Shown here piece by piece: positions 8,032 to 17,187 of a DNA stretch of 64,000 bases (position 1 is its first letter; each line of letters starts with the position of its first letter). The notes below the pieces were generated by a model, which saw only the letters and a program-made list of their open reading frames with translations, made no database searches and was not told the origin of the DNA. This DNA comes from an uncultured Pontibacter sp. (GTDB lineage: Bacteria; Bacteroidota; Bacteroidia; Cytophagales; Hymenobacteraceae). The stretch covers positions 992,001-1,056,000 of the forward strand of contig NZ_CANMNI010000001.1 in assembly GCF_947499215.1 (NCBI RefSeq), in the 5' to 3' direction. A program made the position numbers and the translations under genes.

Positions 8032-9363
8032 TTACACAGCATCTGATAAACTGCTGAACGTGAAGTCACGGACTTTGAGCGGCGGCAGAATGTAGTTGAT
8101 GTTCGACTCGCCACTCACCACCCTTTCTGGGCGCCCCATTTCCTCTAAGTTGTTCAGCATAATGATCGGGCTCTCGTTGAAACGGAAGTTCTTGACAGGA
8201 TGTTTTATTTTTCCGTTTTCAATCAAAAAAGTACCGTCGCGTGTGAGGCCTGTCAGCAAGAGGGTTTGCGGATCAACGGAGCGGATGTACCACAGGCGCG
8301 TGACCAGTATCCCCCGCTTCGTGTTTTTTATCATGTCTTCCAGCGACGCATTACCTCCTTCCATGATCGCGTTGTTCGGCATCGGGATCGATTTTGCACC
8401 TTTGTTTTCCGCCCAGTAGCGCGATGCGTACAGGTTCTTCACTACACCGTTCTCAATCCAATGCGTTTTCTCTAAGGGTCTGCCATCGCCGCTCCAAGTA
8501 GCTGTGGGCAATTCCGGATGGGTAGGGTCTGAGTAGATGTTCACTTTAGAGTCCACGAGCTTCTCCCCTATTTTGGTTTTGCCGCCCTGCTTGCTCATAA
8601 AACTGCGGCCCTCGTCGGCGTTGCGGGCATCCATGTTGAAGAACATGTTCTCCAGTAGCACCGCTACCGCCGCTGGCTCCAGTATTACGGTGTACTTGCC
8701 CGGCTCTATGGCCACTGCCTTCGCCGACCGTTCGGCTTTGTCCATGGCAATTTGGGAGGCCGTGGCCGTGTTCAATTTACTGATGTCGTTGTACCCGCGA
8801 GAGGCATAACCAGAGCCTGTGCCCTCCTCGTTGCGCACCGTCACCGAAAACTCCACATCGGTGCTGGGGTGATAGGCAAACAGGCCTTTAGAGTTGAGCA
8901 TGGACTGAAAGCCGGCATTGTGCTGCAGAAAGCCGGCGGCCTTCAGCTTCCGCTCCCGTGCAGGCAGTATGCTCGCTGCTGCGGCATTTGCCCTTTGCTG
9001 AGGCGAGAAGTCTGCGGTGCTCTTGAAAAAGGCATTGGAGCTGCTGTATTTCTGCGGACCAAGTATCGGCATGTACTCTGGATTTTCAGGTGCCAGTTGG
9101 GCCAGTTCTTCGGAGCGGCGCACAACTTTCTCCAGTGAGGCATCGTCAAACTCGTTGATGGTGGCTATACCTGTTTTTTTGCCGAACGCAGATGTCACTA
9201 CAAGGCTGGTGGTGCTGTTCTCGCCGCTCGTGGACACAGCATTGTTTGCGTACCGGATATTGCCGCTGTTGCTCCCCTGCAGGTTCACAACGCACTCATC
9301 CGCCTTGGAAAACTGCAGCACCTTCTGCATAATCTCCCGTGCCTGTTGTTCTGTGAATATCAT
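8032..9363 (-). CDS. tldE: TldE/PmbA-like subunit of a TldD/TldE metallopeptidase
   Basis: 443 residues, PmbA/TldE family (PF01523). It has the family fold but no H-E-x-x-x-H zinc site, as expected for the non-catalytic partner. It follows the tldD gene by 23 bases in the same direction, so the two are an operon. In E. coli, TldD/TldE form a protease that trims unfolded peptides such as the microcin B17 leader and CcdA. Unlike its partner it starts M-I-F-T-E-Q-Q-A-R with no signal peptide. Confidence 0.9.
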   Translation of the reverse strand: MIFTEQQAREIMQKVLQFSKADECVVNLQGSNSGNIRYANNAVSTSGENSTTSLVVTSAFGKKTGIATINEFDDASLEKVVRRSEELAQLAPENPEYMPILGPQKYSSSNAFFKSTADFSPQQRANAAAASILPARERKLKAAGFLQHNAGFQSMLNSKGLFAYHPSTDVEFSVTVRNEEGTGSGYASRGYNDISKLNTATASQIAMDKAERSAKAVAIEPGKYTVILEPAAVAVLLENMFFNMDARNADEGRSFMSKQGGKTKIGEKLVDSKVNIYSDPTHPELPTATWSGDGRPLEKTHWIENGVVKNLYASRYWAENKGAKSIPMPNNAIMEGGNASLEDMIKNTKRGILVTRLWYIRSVDPQTLLLTGLTRDGTFLIENGKIKHPVKNFRFNESPIIMLNNLEEMGRPERVVSGESNINYILPPLKVRDFTFSSLSDAV

Positions 9364-9386
9364 ATGTTGAGTTCTGAGTTTGGGAG

Positions 9387-11018
9387 TTAAATTTTGCGTG
9401 CCGTATTGATCACATTCACCCCGTTGAAACGGGTGGTGGAACTGCCATGGGAAACTGCACTTGACTGCATGGGCTGGCCTTTGCCATCGAAGAAGGAACC
9501 GCCCAGCCGGTAGTCGCGCTCGTCACAGATGGCGGCACAAGAGTTCCAGAACTCTTGGGTGTTACTCTGATAGGCCACATCACGGAGCTGTCCGGCAATC
9601 TGCCCGTCTTTTATCTCATAGAAAAGCTGTCCCCCGAACTGGAAATTGTAGCGCTGCTGGTCAATTGAGAAAGAACCATCGCCGATGATGTAGATGCCTT
9701 TCTTCACATCCTTGATCATGTCTTGCACGCTGAGCGGTGTATTGCCCGCCGCCAGTGACACGTTTGGCATACGCTGGAATTGTACCGAGCTCCAGCTATC
9801 TGCGTAGCTGCAGCCATGCGATTCTTTCTCGCCAATGATGTGTGCTTGGTCACGGGTGGCTTGGTAGTTCACCAAGGTGCCGTCTTTTACCAGATCCCAT
9901 TGTTTGGTCTTCACGCCCTCGTCGTCGTACCCAACAGCACCCAGTGAGCCGGGCTGTGTCTTGTCTGCAAAAAGATTGATGCGCTGGCTGCCATAGTTGA
10001 AGCTCTTGGATTTCCATTTGTCGAGCGTGGCAAAAGAGGTGCCGGCAAAGTTGGCTTCGTAGCCCAGCACACGGTCCAGCTCCAGCGGGTGACCAACCGA
10101 CTCGTGTATGGTCAGCCAAAGGTGCGAAGGGTCGAGTACAAGGTCGTACTTGCCTGCCTCCACCGATTTGGCTTTCAATTTCTCTATCGCCTGCTTGCCG
10201 GCTGCGGTGGCGTCTTCCAGCATATCGTAGTGCTTGCCGTAGAGTGTGGTCACACTGGCTATTTTGCTTTCTTTACGGCCATCGAGGTACTCATAGCCCA
10301 TGCCCATCGGCGCACTCAGCGATTGCCGGGTTTCGAACTTCCCTGTGGCCGGATCAATGGCCGTGGCAGTGAAAACAGGCCAGATGCGGTGCACGTCCTG
10401 ATCGATGTAGGAACCGTCGGTAGAGGCAAAAAACTTCTGCTCATTCACGATGAAGAGAAGGGAGTTCATGTAGTTCGCCCCGTTCTTCATGGCGGCATCA
10501 TTTACGGCCAGCAACAGGTCTGCTTTCTCCTTGATAGGTATAGCCAAGGCGTTTTTCTCGATTGGTGTTTTCCAGCTTACTTCGCCATAGCCTTGCTGTG
10601 GCGCCAACTGCACAGGTTGCTCCAGCAGTTTGGCGTTGGCTTTGGCAATAGCAACTGCTTTTTTGGCCATACTGGCAATGTTGTCTTTCGTGATATTGTC
10701 GGCGGCAACAAAGCCCCATGCCCCATCAGCCAGCACGCGTATACCTGCGCCGTACGACTCGGTGTTTACCGTGTTCTCCACCTTGTTGTCGCGGGTAATA
10801 ACAAACTGGTTCAGGTAGCGGCCTATCCGGATATCGGCATAGCTCGCGCCACTGGAACGGGCTGAGTTCAAGGCAACATCCGCCAATTCTTTTTTCAGGG
10901 CCACGTCCATCTGCCCTAACAGGGCCTCCGGTGGCACATGATTTCCTATTACAGGTATAGGCAGCATCAGCGCACCAGCGCCCATACCTGCCAAGTACAT
11001 AAAGTCACGACGTTTCAA
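9387..11018 (-). CDS. tldD: TldD-like zinc metallopeptidase subunit with a Tat-type signal
   Basis: 543 residues. The catalytic motif is H305-E306-S-V-G-H310, the TldD H-E-x-x-x-H site. The N-terminus M-K-R-R-D-F-M-Y-L-A-G-M-G-A-G-A-L is a twin-arginine-type signal followed by a hydrophobic stretch; classical TldD is cytoplasmic, so this copy may be exported folded. The C-terminal region contains the G-G-x-F-x-F and C-x-x-I-C-D-E-R-D segments. It is first in the operon with tldE. Function as a peptide-cleaving heterodimer is inferred from the family. Confidence 0.9.
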   Translation of the reverse strand: MKRRDFMYLAGMGAGALMLPIPVIGNHVPPEALLGQMDVALKKELADVALNSARSSGASYADIRIGRYLNQFVITRDNKVENTVNTESYGAGIRVLADGAWGFVAADNITKDNIASMAKKAVAIAKANAKLLEQPVQLAPQQGYGEVSWKTPIEKNALAIPIKEKADLLLAVNDAAMKNGANYMNSLLFIVNEQKFFASTDGSYIDQDVHRIWPVFTATAIDPATGKFETRQSLSAPMGMGYEYLDGRKESKIASVTTLYGKHYDMLEDATAAGKQAIEKLKAKSVEAGKYDLVLDPSHLWLTIHESVGHPLELDRVLGYEANFAGTSFATLDKWKSKSFNYGSQRINLFADKTQPGSLGAVGYDDEGVKTKQWDLVKDGTLVNYQATRDQAHIIGEKESHGCSYADSWSSVQFQRMPNVSLAAGNTPLSVQDMIKDVKKGIYIIGDGSFSIDQQRYNFQFGGQLFYEIKDGQIAGQLRDVAYQSNTQEFWNSCAAICDERDYRLGGSFFDGKGQPMQSSAVSHGSSTTRFNGVNVINTARKI

Positions 11019-11425
11019 ATTTCTATTCGGTTAGTTAATAGAGAGTTGAAACTAAGTAATGGCTATATCAAATGCAAGTTTTTGTTGAATTTTAACAAAA
11101 ACCTATTTATTACTTTGGATTATCTGTCTTTAATTAAAATTCACTTACTCCATACATTACATTTTCCCACTTCTAATCCTCTATGGGACAATATCTGTCA
11201 GCATAAACTTATATATACCTCTCACTTCAATTGCCCTTAATTCTTTCTTTTATAATATATGTGTTACAACACAGTTTAACCTCCTTACAAACTGGATTTT
11301 TCATTCACTTATTAATTAATACCACTTACACCAAAATTTGAATCATTCACCCTTCTTTCTTAAACATTTTTGAGGTTGGATGCTTGTATATCGTATGTAG
11401 TCAACATTCAAAAAATTATAATACT
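11019..11425. other. AT-rich divergent intergenic region
   Basis: About 400 bases between tldD (minus) and the CHRD-like gene (plus), rich in A/T, with many stops in all frames. It should carry both promoters, but I see no element good enough to call and no RNA gene. Confidence 0.5.
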
Positions 11426-12040
11426 ATGAAAAAACTAATTCAAAAGACGTCCGCTTATGTAGCAGTTGCTGCTATTCTTTTCTCTTTCAATGCCTGTGAA
11501 CAGGCTGATGTGGCGCCTGATGCAAGCTTAGCGGCGCAGGGTATAGAAGAAGCACATCAGACTAACTCTATGAACCTGAATAAAACCTATACTGTACATC
11601 TGATGGAACTGAACAATTCAGGCGTAAGCGGCATGGCGACTATAGACCTCAAAGGCGACATGATCGATGTGCATTTAGAAGCATCAGGCCTGACACCCAA
11701 CATGGAGCATATGCAGCACATACACGGCTTTACGGACAGCAATAAAAATGCGGTTTGTCCTCCCATGTCTGCTGATACGGATGGTGATGGCCTAATCAGT
11801 TTGGCTGAAAGTGTACCATACTATGGCCCTATCTTGGTACCACTCACGCCTTACCCTACAGCGGACGCAAGCGGCATGGTGAACTTCATGAATGACTATG
11901 GCATCTCCAGAGTGGTACGTCCACTGCAAAACAACGTAATCGTGCTGCATGGTATGTATGTTGATGGCGTATACGACCCGACCATACCTGTAGCCTGTGG
12001 CCAGATCAAAGTGATGAACAATGGCAAGGGTAATAAATAA
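11426..12040 (+). CDS. Secreted CHRD-like lipoprotein with an EF-hand-like loop
   Basis: 204 residues from the ATG at 11426; a longer frame from 11384 adds no signal-like sequence. Signal peptide with lipobox F-N-A-C. The body resembles CHRD domains: T-Y-T-V-H-L-M-E-L-N-N-S-G, a beta-strand pattern with V-H-L-E-A-S-G-L, Q-H-I-H-G-F, and L-H-G near the end. A loop D-T-D-G-D-G-L-I-S-L-x-E matches a calcium-binding EF-hand. Probably a periplasmic or surface protein of unknown role, followed by a strong terminator and therefore monocistronic. Confidence 0.7.
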   Translation: MKKLIQKTSAYVAVAAILFSFNACEQADVAPDASLAAQGIEEAHQTNSMNLNKTYTVHLMELNNSGVSGMATIDLKGDMIDVHLEASGLTPNMEHMQHIHGFTDSNKNAVCPPMSADTDGDGLISLAESVPYYGPILVPLTPYPTADASGMVNFMNDYGISRVVRPLQNNVIVLHGMYVDGVYDPTIPVACGQIKVMNNGKGNK

Positions 12041-12057
12041 CCTGCCGGATGTTTAAA

Positions 12058-12099
12058 ACAAAAAGGGGAGCAACCAGTTGGTTGCTCCCCTTTTTGTTT
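12058..12099. terminator. Bidirectional intrinsic terminator
   Basis: 15-bp perfect stem AAAAGGGGAGCAACC (12061-12075) with its complement at 12080-12094, 4-nt loop, T tracts on both strands. It lies between the convergent CHRD-like and S9 peptidase genes and can serve both. Confidence 0.9.
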
Positions 12100-12115
12100 T
12101 AGCTTTTTACTATTT

Positions 12116-15022
12116 CTACTCTTTCGGCGCAGAAGAAACCTGTGGCTCTGTCAGTTCAAAGCCGTAGTCTTTGCCTTTCACCATTGTCGGCACTCCCTGA
12201 TCCATCCACTTCGGAGCCGGAGCGCCTTTGAGGTAGTGGTCGAAGAACTGCGACATGCGCACCGACAGATCTTTGCGGTTTTTGCGCTGCATCAAGTTAT
12301 GGTCTTCGCCATTGTACACGAGCATCCACACCGGCTTCTCGAGGCGGCGCAACGCCATGAAGAACTCTATACCTTGGTACCACGGCACGGCCCCGTCCTG
12401 ATCGTTGTGCATAATCAAGAGTGGTGTCTTCACACGGTCGGCGAAGAAGAGCGGTGAGTTCTCGATGAATTGCATTGGCTTCTCCCACAGCGTGCCACCA
12501 ATGCGGCTCTGCGTGCGCTCGTACTGGAACTGACGACTCAGCCCCGTACCCCAACGGATACCGCCGTAAGCACTTGTCATGTTCGACACCGGCGCACCGG
12601 CCATCGCAGCCTTGAACATATTGGTGCGGGTCACCATGTAGGCGATCTGGTAGCCGCCCCAGCTTTGCCCCTGCAGCGCCATGTTCTTATCGTCCACGAA
12701 GCCTTGTGCCACGATGCTCTGCACACCTGGTATGATGCAGTCCATGGCGCTCTCGCCCGGATAGCCCTCCGTGTATACAATGTCCGGCACGAACACGAGG
12801 TAGTCGTTGCTCACAAAGTATGGGATGTTGATGGTAGAGGCACTCGGAGCCGGCACACGGTGGTTGTGCATGCCGTCAGAAGAGCGCTCGTAGAAGTACA
12901 CCATCATCGGGTACTTTTTGTTCGGGTCAAAATTCTCTGGCTTGTATAGGAGGCCCTCCAACGGCAAACCGTCTGTTGACTTCCAGTTTACCAGTTCCAC
13001 GCTACCCCACAGGTACTCGCTCATCTGCGGATTGGCATCGCTCAGCTTCTCCACGTTAGCGAAGCTCAGGTCAGAGGTATAGAGGTCGTTGTACTCGCGG
13101 AATGAACCGCGGCGGAACGTGGTACGGTCACTGTTCTTAGCCTTGCGGAATGCCACGTATGAGTGTGGTGTCATCACCAGTTTCTCAGGCTGCATCTTTT
13201 TGCTCACATGGTCGCGGAAGAAACCGGCTGACTTGTCGGTAGTGTTGAAAGCGCTCAGGTATAGCGTCGCGTTAGCAGGTATAAACTTCTCTTCGCTGTC
13301 GAGTTGCTCGTAGCGCAGGCGCATTTTGTTGTTGCGGCCATACGTGTCAGTCAGGTTCTCAGGGGCTTTTTTGCCGCTTGGGTCCAGCTTCCAGATGTCG
13401 AAGCGGTCGTATACCAAGAAGGCATTGTCCTTCTCTACCCAGCCTGCAGCACCGTAAGAGCCTGGCAGCGCAGGTACATCATTGTCTTCTTCATAGAAAG
13501 CCTGCCCTATACCTTTGGTTAGGTTGATATTGGCGCCGCCCTTGGTGTTCATGGCATGCCAGCTACTGTCCGTTGGCTCATACCAGTAAACATACTGCCC
13601 CTGAGGCGAGAGACGCGGATAGCCTCTTGTCTCTTTCAGTATCTGCTTTGCTGTTCCCTTCTTCAGGTCGATCAGGTAAGCGTCTTTGCGGGTTGGTGTG
13701 TCGTAACCGATGGTTAATTTATACTTCTCGTCACTCACAGCCAGTGCTACGTCCGATTGGCCGTAGGCATCCAGGTATACATCGGGGATTTCGAGTGTGG
13801 CGAGTTGCTGCATTTTCTTGCCGCGCAGGTCGTACATGGCCAGGAAAGAGCGCTTCTGATCACGGCTCAGTTGCTTCAGCTGCATCGGCTGGATAAGTGG
13901 ATCTTTGTAACCCCAGATATCCAAATTCACCTTTTCTTCCTCGAGTTTGGTAGTATCTTTTTCGAAGCGCGTCGGACGCGGGAAAGTGCCGAAGAACAAA
14001 CGGCGGCCGTCTTCTGAGAAGCGCAAGTTACCGTGCTCACTTACCATCCAAGCGGCAGGCATACCTTTGGTTATGGTGTCGGCCAGCGTAATGGCTTTGT
14101 TGTCTTTTCTGTTCCAGTGGTAGAGGTTGAAATAGCGTAGCTCTGCTCCCACCGTGTCGGTGGTTGCCACATAGGCAAGTTGCTCACCCGCCTTGTCGGT
14201 GCTGATGCCTGTGTAAGTCACCTTGCCCGTATCGATCGGCATTACTTTGAGGTCGGTGGTGTTGAAGGCGTATACCCCGGCTGTGTGCAGCGAGTCGAGT
14301 TCATCCTTCACGAAGTAGAGCATGTTGCCTTTCTCAGAGAACATGTAATCCACCACGCGGTTGAAGCGGTGCTCCTGTCCATTTTGCAGATTGCGCAACA
14401 CGAGCTCCGTACCTTCAGACTTTTTCTGCTTTGGCTTGGCAGCTGGCTTAGCTGCAACTGTCTTGGCAGGTTCGGTTTTAGCAGCTTCAGGTATAGCGGG
14501 CTCTGTTTTTGCCTCTTCTTTCTTTGCTTTTTCCTTTTTAGCAGGAAGTGGTTTTTCGAGCTGGTAGGCTACCCAGTTATTTCCCTCTTTCGGCAGCTTA
14601 TAGGATTTCACGCGCGGTACTTTCACCACGTTCATGTTCTCCAGTGTTACAATAGCCAGTGAGTCCTTGGGCAGGTCGTCGCCTTTTTTCTTCTTCAACT
14701 TGAGCGCACGCACCGTGTTAAACTCCGGCTTGATCTGGAATACGGCATAACGAGAATCGTTGGTGAACTCCGCTTTGGTGCCACGGGCAAACTCCTGCAT
14801 GGCCTTGCTAGCGTAGTTTCGGATGTAAAGGGCGCCATCGCCTTCCTGCGGATCGACGTTGAAAAGTACGTACTGGCCGTTATGGGAGAGCTTGTCGCCG
14901 GCTACGCCTTTCCAGCTGTCGTATACGTCGTGGGTGAGTGGTTTTTTGGTGGCTTGCTGTTGTGCCTGTGCCTGACTGAGGCCTGCCCCAAACAGCACCA
15001 TCAACAATAAGAATTTCTTCAT
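12116..15022 (-). CDS. S9 family prolyl-oligopeptidase-like peptidase, secreted
   Basis: 968 residues. A signal peptide (M-K-K-F-L-L-L-M-V-L-F... to A-Q-A-Q) is followed by a long beta-propeller-like N-terminal region with a low-complexity Ala/Lys/Glu/Pro insert (about residues 163-200), then a C-terminal alpha/beta-hydrolase domain with nucleophile G-Q-S-W-G-G-Y-Q, an Asp in H-N-D-Q-D-G-A-V and a His in N-G-E-D-H-N-L. This is the S9 layout with all three catalytic residues. Such large secreted S9 enzymes cleave oligopeptides in the Bacteroidota periplasm. It stands alone on its strand between two strong plus-strand units. Confidence 0.9.
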   Translation of the reverse strand: MKKFLLLMVLFGAGLSQAQAQQQATKKPLTHDVYDSWKGVAGDKLSHNGQYVLFNVDPQEGDGALYIRNYASKAMQEFARGTKAEFTNDSRYAVFQIKPEFNTVRALKLKKKKGDDLPKDSLAIVTLENMNVVKVPRVKSYKLPKEGNNWVAYQLEKPLPAKKEKAKKEEAKTEPAIPEAAKTEPAKTVAAKPAAKPKQKKSEGTELVLRNLQNGQEHRFNRVVDYMFSEKGNMLYFVKDELDSLHTAGVYAFNTTDLKVMPIDTGKVTYTGISTDKAGEQLAYVATTDTVGAELRYFNLYHWNRKDNKAITLADTITKGMPAAWMVSEHGNLRFSEDGRRLFFGTFPRPTRFEKDTTKLEEEKVNLDIWGYKDPLIQPMQLKQLSRDQKRSFLAMYDLRGKKMQQLATLEIPDVYLDAYGQSDVALAVSDEKYKLTIGYDTPTRKDAYLIDLKKGTAKQILKETRGYPRLSPQGQYVYWYEPTDSSWHAMNTKGGANINLTKGIGQAFYEEDNDVPALPGSYGAAGWVEKDNAFLVYDRFDIWKLDPSGKKAPENLTDTYGRNNKMRLRYEQLDSEEKFIPANATLYLSAFNTTDKSAGFFRDHVSKKMQPEKLVMTPHSYVAFRKAKNSDRTTFRRGSFREYNDLYTSDLSFANVEKLSDANPQMSEYLWGSVELVNWKSTDGLPLEGLLYKPENFDPNKKYPMMVYFYERSSDGMHNHRVPAPSASTINIPYFVSNDYLVFVPDIVYTEGYPGESAMDCIIPGVQSIVAQGFVDDKNMALQGQSWGGYQIAYMVTRTNMFKAAMAGAPVSNMTSAYGGIRWGTGLSRQFQYERTQSRIGGTLWEKPMQFIENSPLFFADRVKTPLLIMHNDQDGAVPWYQGIEFFMALRRLEKPVWMLVYNGEDHNLMQRKNRKDLSVRMSQFFDHYLKGAPAPKWMDQGVPTMVKGKDYGFELTEPQVSSAPKE

Positions 15023-15246
15023 TGTAAAAGGTTTGACTATCGGTTAGCGGTTTTGATTGGTTCTCTAAATGTACAAATTATTTTGCGGCTATGCGCGTTA
15101 TACCTTTAGAGGCAACTCTACAAGGAAGGTTTAAAGGAAGATGGTTCCGCAGCAACATTTACATACCCCTCAACCCTTTCCTTAAGGCTCAATAATTTGA
15201 CAATAAAGACATTAAATCATCTGAAAGGCCTTTTACCTAACGATTG

Positions 15247-15278
15247 TTTGGTTTTCAGCTTGAATCCTGATAATTTCA
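15247..15278 (+). promoter_or_regulatory. Candidate promoter of the thiolase gene
   Basis: TTTG at 15247-15250, a 20-base spacer, then TAATTTCA at 15271-15278, close to the Bacteroidota -33 TTTG / -7 TAnnTTTG pattern with the usual spacing, 28 bases before the ATG. Confidence 0.55.
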
Positions 15279-15305
15279 CACTATAAAACTATTAGACACA
15301 ATCTT

Positions 15306-16490
15306 ATGCAAACTAAAGAAGTATATATCATTTCGGCTGTGCGTACCCCGATCGGAAGTTTTGGCGGCGCGCTGGCCAGCCTTTCTGCCACGGAATTGGG
15401 TGCAGCCGCTATTAAAGGTGCGCTTGAGAAAGCCGGCGTTGACAAAAACTTAGTACAGGAAGTGATCATGGGCAACGTACTGTCTGCCAACGTAGGTCAG
15501 GCTCCTGCCCGTCAGGCTGCCATCAAAGCGGGTCTGGGTTACGAAGTGGAGTGTACAACCATTAACAAGGTATGCGCTTCCGGTACAAAGGCCATCATGT
15601 TTGCGGCGCAAGCCATCATGCTGGGTCATAAAGACATTATTGTGGCAGGTGGTATGGAAAGCATGTCGAATGTGCCTTACTACCTCGACAAAGCTCGTTT
15701 TGGTGCGAAACTGGGTCACGGTCAGATGACTGACGGCCTTGTGAAGGACGGTCTGTGGGATGTATACAACGACTTCCACATGGGCAATGCGGCTGAGAAC
15801 ACAGCGCGTGAGATGAAGATCACCCGCGAAATGCAGGATGAATACGCCATCAGTTCTTACAAGAAATCAGCCGAAGCTGCTGAGGCAGGTATGATGAAAG
15901 ACGAGATCGTGCCTGTGGAAATTCCGCAGCGCGGCAAAGACCCAATTGTGGTATCTGAAGATGAAGAATACAAGAAAGTAAGCTTCGACAAAATTGCCGG
16001 TCTGCGCCCTGTGTTTGACAAGGCAGGTACGGTAACAGCTGCCAACGCTTCTACCCTGAACGACGGTGCCGCTGCACTAGTGCTGATGAGCAAAGAGAAA
16101 GCAGAAGAACTGGGTGTGAAGCCAATCGCGAAGATCCGTGGTTTCGCTGACGCAGAGCAGGACCCGATCTGGTTCACAACAACGCCATCACTGGCTATAC
16201 CTAAGGCTTTGAAAAACGCAGGTGTATCGCCTGAGGAAGTGGATTTCTACGAGATCAACGAAGCGTTCTCTGTAGTATCGATCGCCAACAACCAGAAACT
16301 TGGTCTAGAAGGCGGCAACGTGAACGTGTTCGGTGGTGCCGTATCCTTAGGTCACCCACTTGGTGCTTCCGGTGCTCGTATCGTAACCACCCTTTGCAAC
16401 GTGCTGGACAAAAAAGGCGGTAAGATCGGTGTGACCGGTATCTGCAACGGCGGTGGCGGTGCCTCTGCCCTAGTGATCGAGAAAATGTAA
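15306..16490 (+). CDS. Acetyl-CoA C-acetyltransferase (thiolase)
   Basis: 394 residues, the usual length for a biosynthetic or degradative thiolase. The acyl-accepting Cys is C90 in N-K-V-C-A-S-G; the C-terminal motifs G-G-A-V-S-L-G-H-P-L-G-A-S-G (His) and G-I-C-N-G-G-G-G (second Cys) are intact. It condenses two acetyl-CoA or thiolyses acetoacetyl-CoA in the cytoplasm, feeding fatty-acid oxidation, ketone or mevalonate routes; sequence alone does not decide which. Monocistronic, with its own promoter and terminator. Codon use is strongly biased, consistent with high expression. Confidence 0.93.
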   Translation: MQTKEVYIISAVRTPIGSFGGALASLSATELGAAAIKGALEKAGVDKNLVQEVIMGNVLSANVGQAPARQAAIKAGLGYEVECTTINKVCASGTKAIMFAAQAIMLGHKDIIVAGGMESMSNVPYYLDKARFGAKLGHGQMTDGLVKDGLWDVYNDFHMGNAAENTAREMKITREMQDEYAISSYKKSAEAAEAGMMKDEIVPVEIPQRGKDPIVVSEDEEYKKVSFDKIAGLRPVFDKAGTVTAANASTLNDGAAALVLMSKEKAEELGVKPIAKIRGFADAEQDPIWFTTTPSLAIPKALKNAGVSPEEVDFYEINEAFSVVSIANNQKLGLEGGNVNVFGGAVSLGHPLGASGARIVTTLCNVLDKKGGKIGVTGICNGGGGASALVIEKM

Positions 16491-16518
16491 TCTGCGCTTT
16501 GCGGTATATTTATTGCAG

Positions 16519-16553
16519 GAAGCCTTACGTTATTTCGTAAGGCTTCTTTTTTA
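16519..16553 (+). terminator. Intrinsic terminator of the thiolase gene
   Basis: 11-bp perfect stem GAAGCCTTACG/CGTAAGGCTTC (16519-16529 with 16536-16546), 6-nt loop, then TTTTTTT. Confidence 0.9.
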
Positions 16554-16584
16554 TACCTTGGCCTACAGATTAAACTGTTTGCCA

Positions 16585-16592
16585 TACTTTTG
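16585..16592 (+). promoter_or_regulatory. Candidate -7 promoter element (TACTTTTG)
   Basis: Exact TAnnTTTG match 25 bases before the ATG at 16617. This argues for that ATG rather than the earlier in-frame start at 16590, which would overlap the promoter. Confidence 0.55.
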
Positions 16593-16616
16593 GTGTTTAT
16601 CCATTTTGAAGCATTT

Positions 16617-17150
16617 ATGTTACTAGAAAACGAACTGGCCAACTTCTGGAAATGGGCCAACATGACGCCCGACACCTATAACGAAGAAAGAGGTTTAGGC
16701 GAATGGGAGGCCGAATACCCTGAATGGGATGCTTTATACAAGGCGGCCAACGAAGCACTGGAACAGCTCAACCAAGAGTTTAACCACGATGTAGCACAAC
16801 TGCTAGTTTATGCGCTGGCCATCGACAACGAGGCCGGTGTGGTGCTGAAGAGCGTGGAGGAGAAACTGAAGGATAAGCTGCGTTTCGTTAGGAAAGCGGT
16901 TTACTCGAACCAGCCGCAGGCTAGGTGGCAAATGGCCGAATTGCTTGGCCATGTTGAGGTAGAGGGCCGCGAGAAAATGCTCATACACCTGATCAACAGC
17001 GAACCTGACAAGTATGTGATACGTCGCGCATTGCTGAGTTTGAGCAAAGTCAATCACACCAAGGCAGTGGAACTGGCCCGGCCATATGTGAGAGACACCG
17101 ACCCGTTCATGAAGTTAGTGGCAAAAGAGATCACCAAAAAGAAGGTATAG
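16617..17150 (+). CDS. HEAT-repeat domain protein
   Basis: 177 residues from the preferred start M-L-L-E-N-E-L-A-N-F-W-K-W. The N-terminal third is acidic and W/Y rich; the C-terminal half consists of HEAT-like helical repeats (K-D-K-L-R-F-V-R-K-A-V, A-R-W-Q-M-A-E-L-L-G, K-Y-V-I-R-R-A-L-L-S-L-S-K, F-M-K-L-V-A-K-E-I). Such repeats form protein-binding solenoids. The partner is unknown. It precedes a YwqK-type repeat protein by about 37 bases and may share its transcript. Confidence 0.7.
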   Translation: MLLENELANFWKWANMTPDTYNEERGLGEWEAEYPEWDALYKAANEALEQLNQEFNHDVAQLLVYALAIDNEAGVVLKSVEEKLKDKLRFVRKAVYSNQPQARWQMAELLGHVEVEGREKMLIHLINSEPDKYVIRRALLSLSKVNHTKAVELARPYVRDTDPFMKLVAKEITKKKV

Positions 17151-17187
17151 CTTCTTCCCTTACTTAACCAGACTGATAATAGTACCC

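Noticed and set aside
10089..10865. 258-codon open frame antisense to tldD
   Set aside because: Lies entirely opposite a well-supported enzyme gene and has no family features; a shadow of biased codon use.
12470..12949. 159-codon frame antisense to the S9 peptidase
   Set aside because: His/Arg-rich, low-complexity shadow opposite a real gene.
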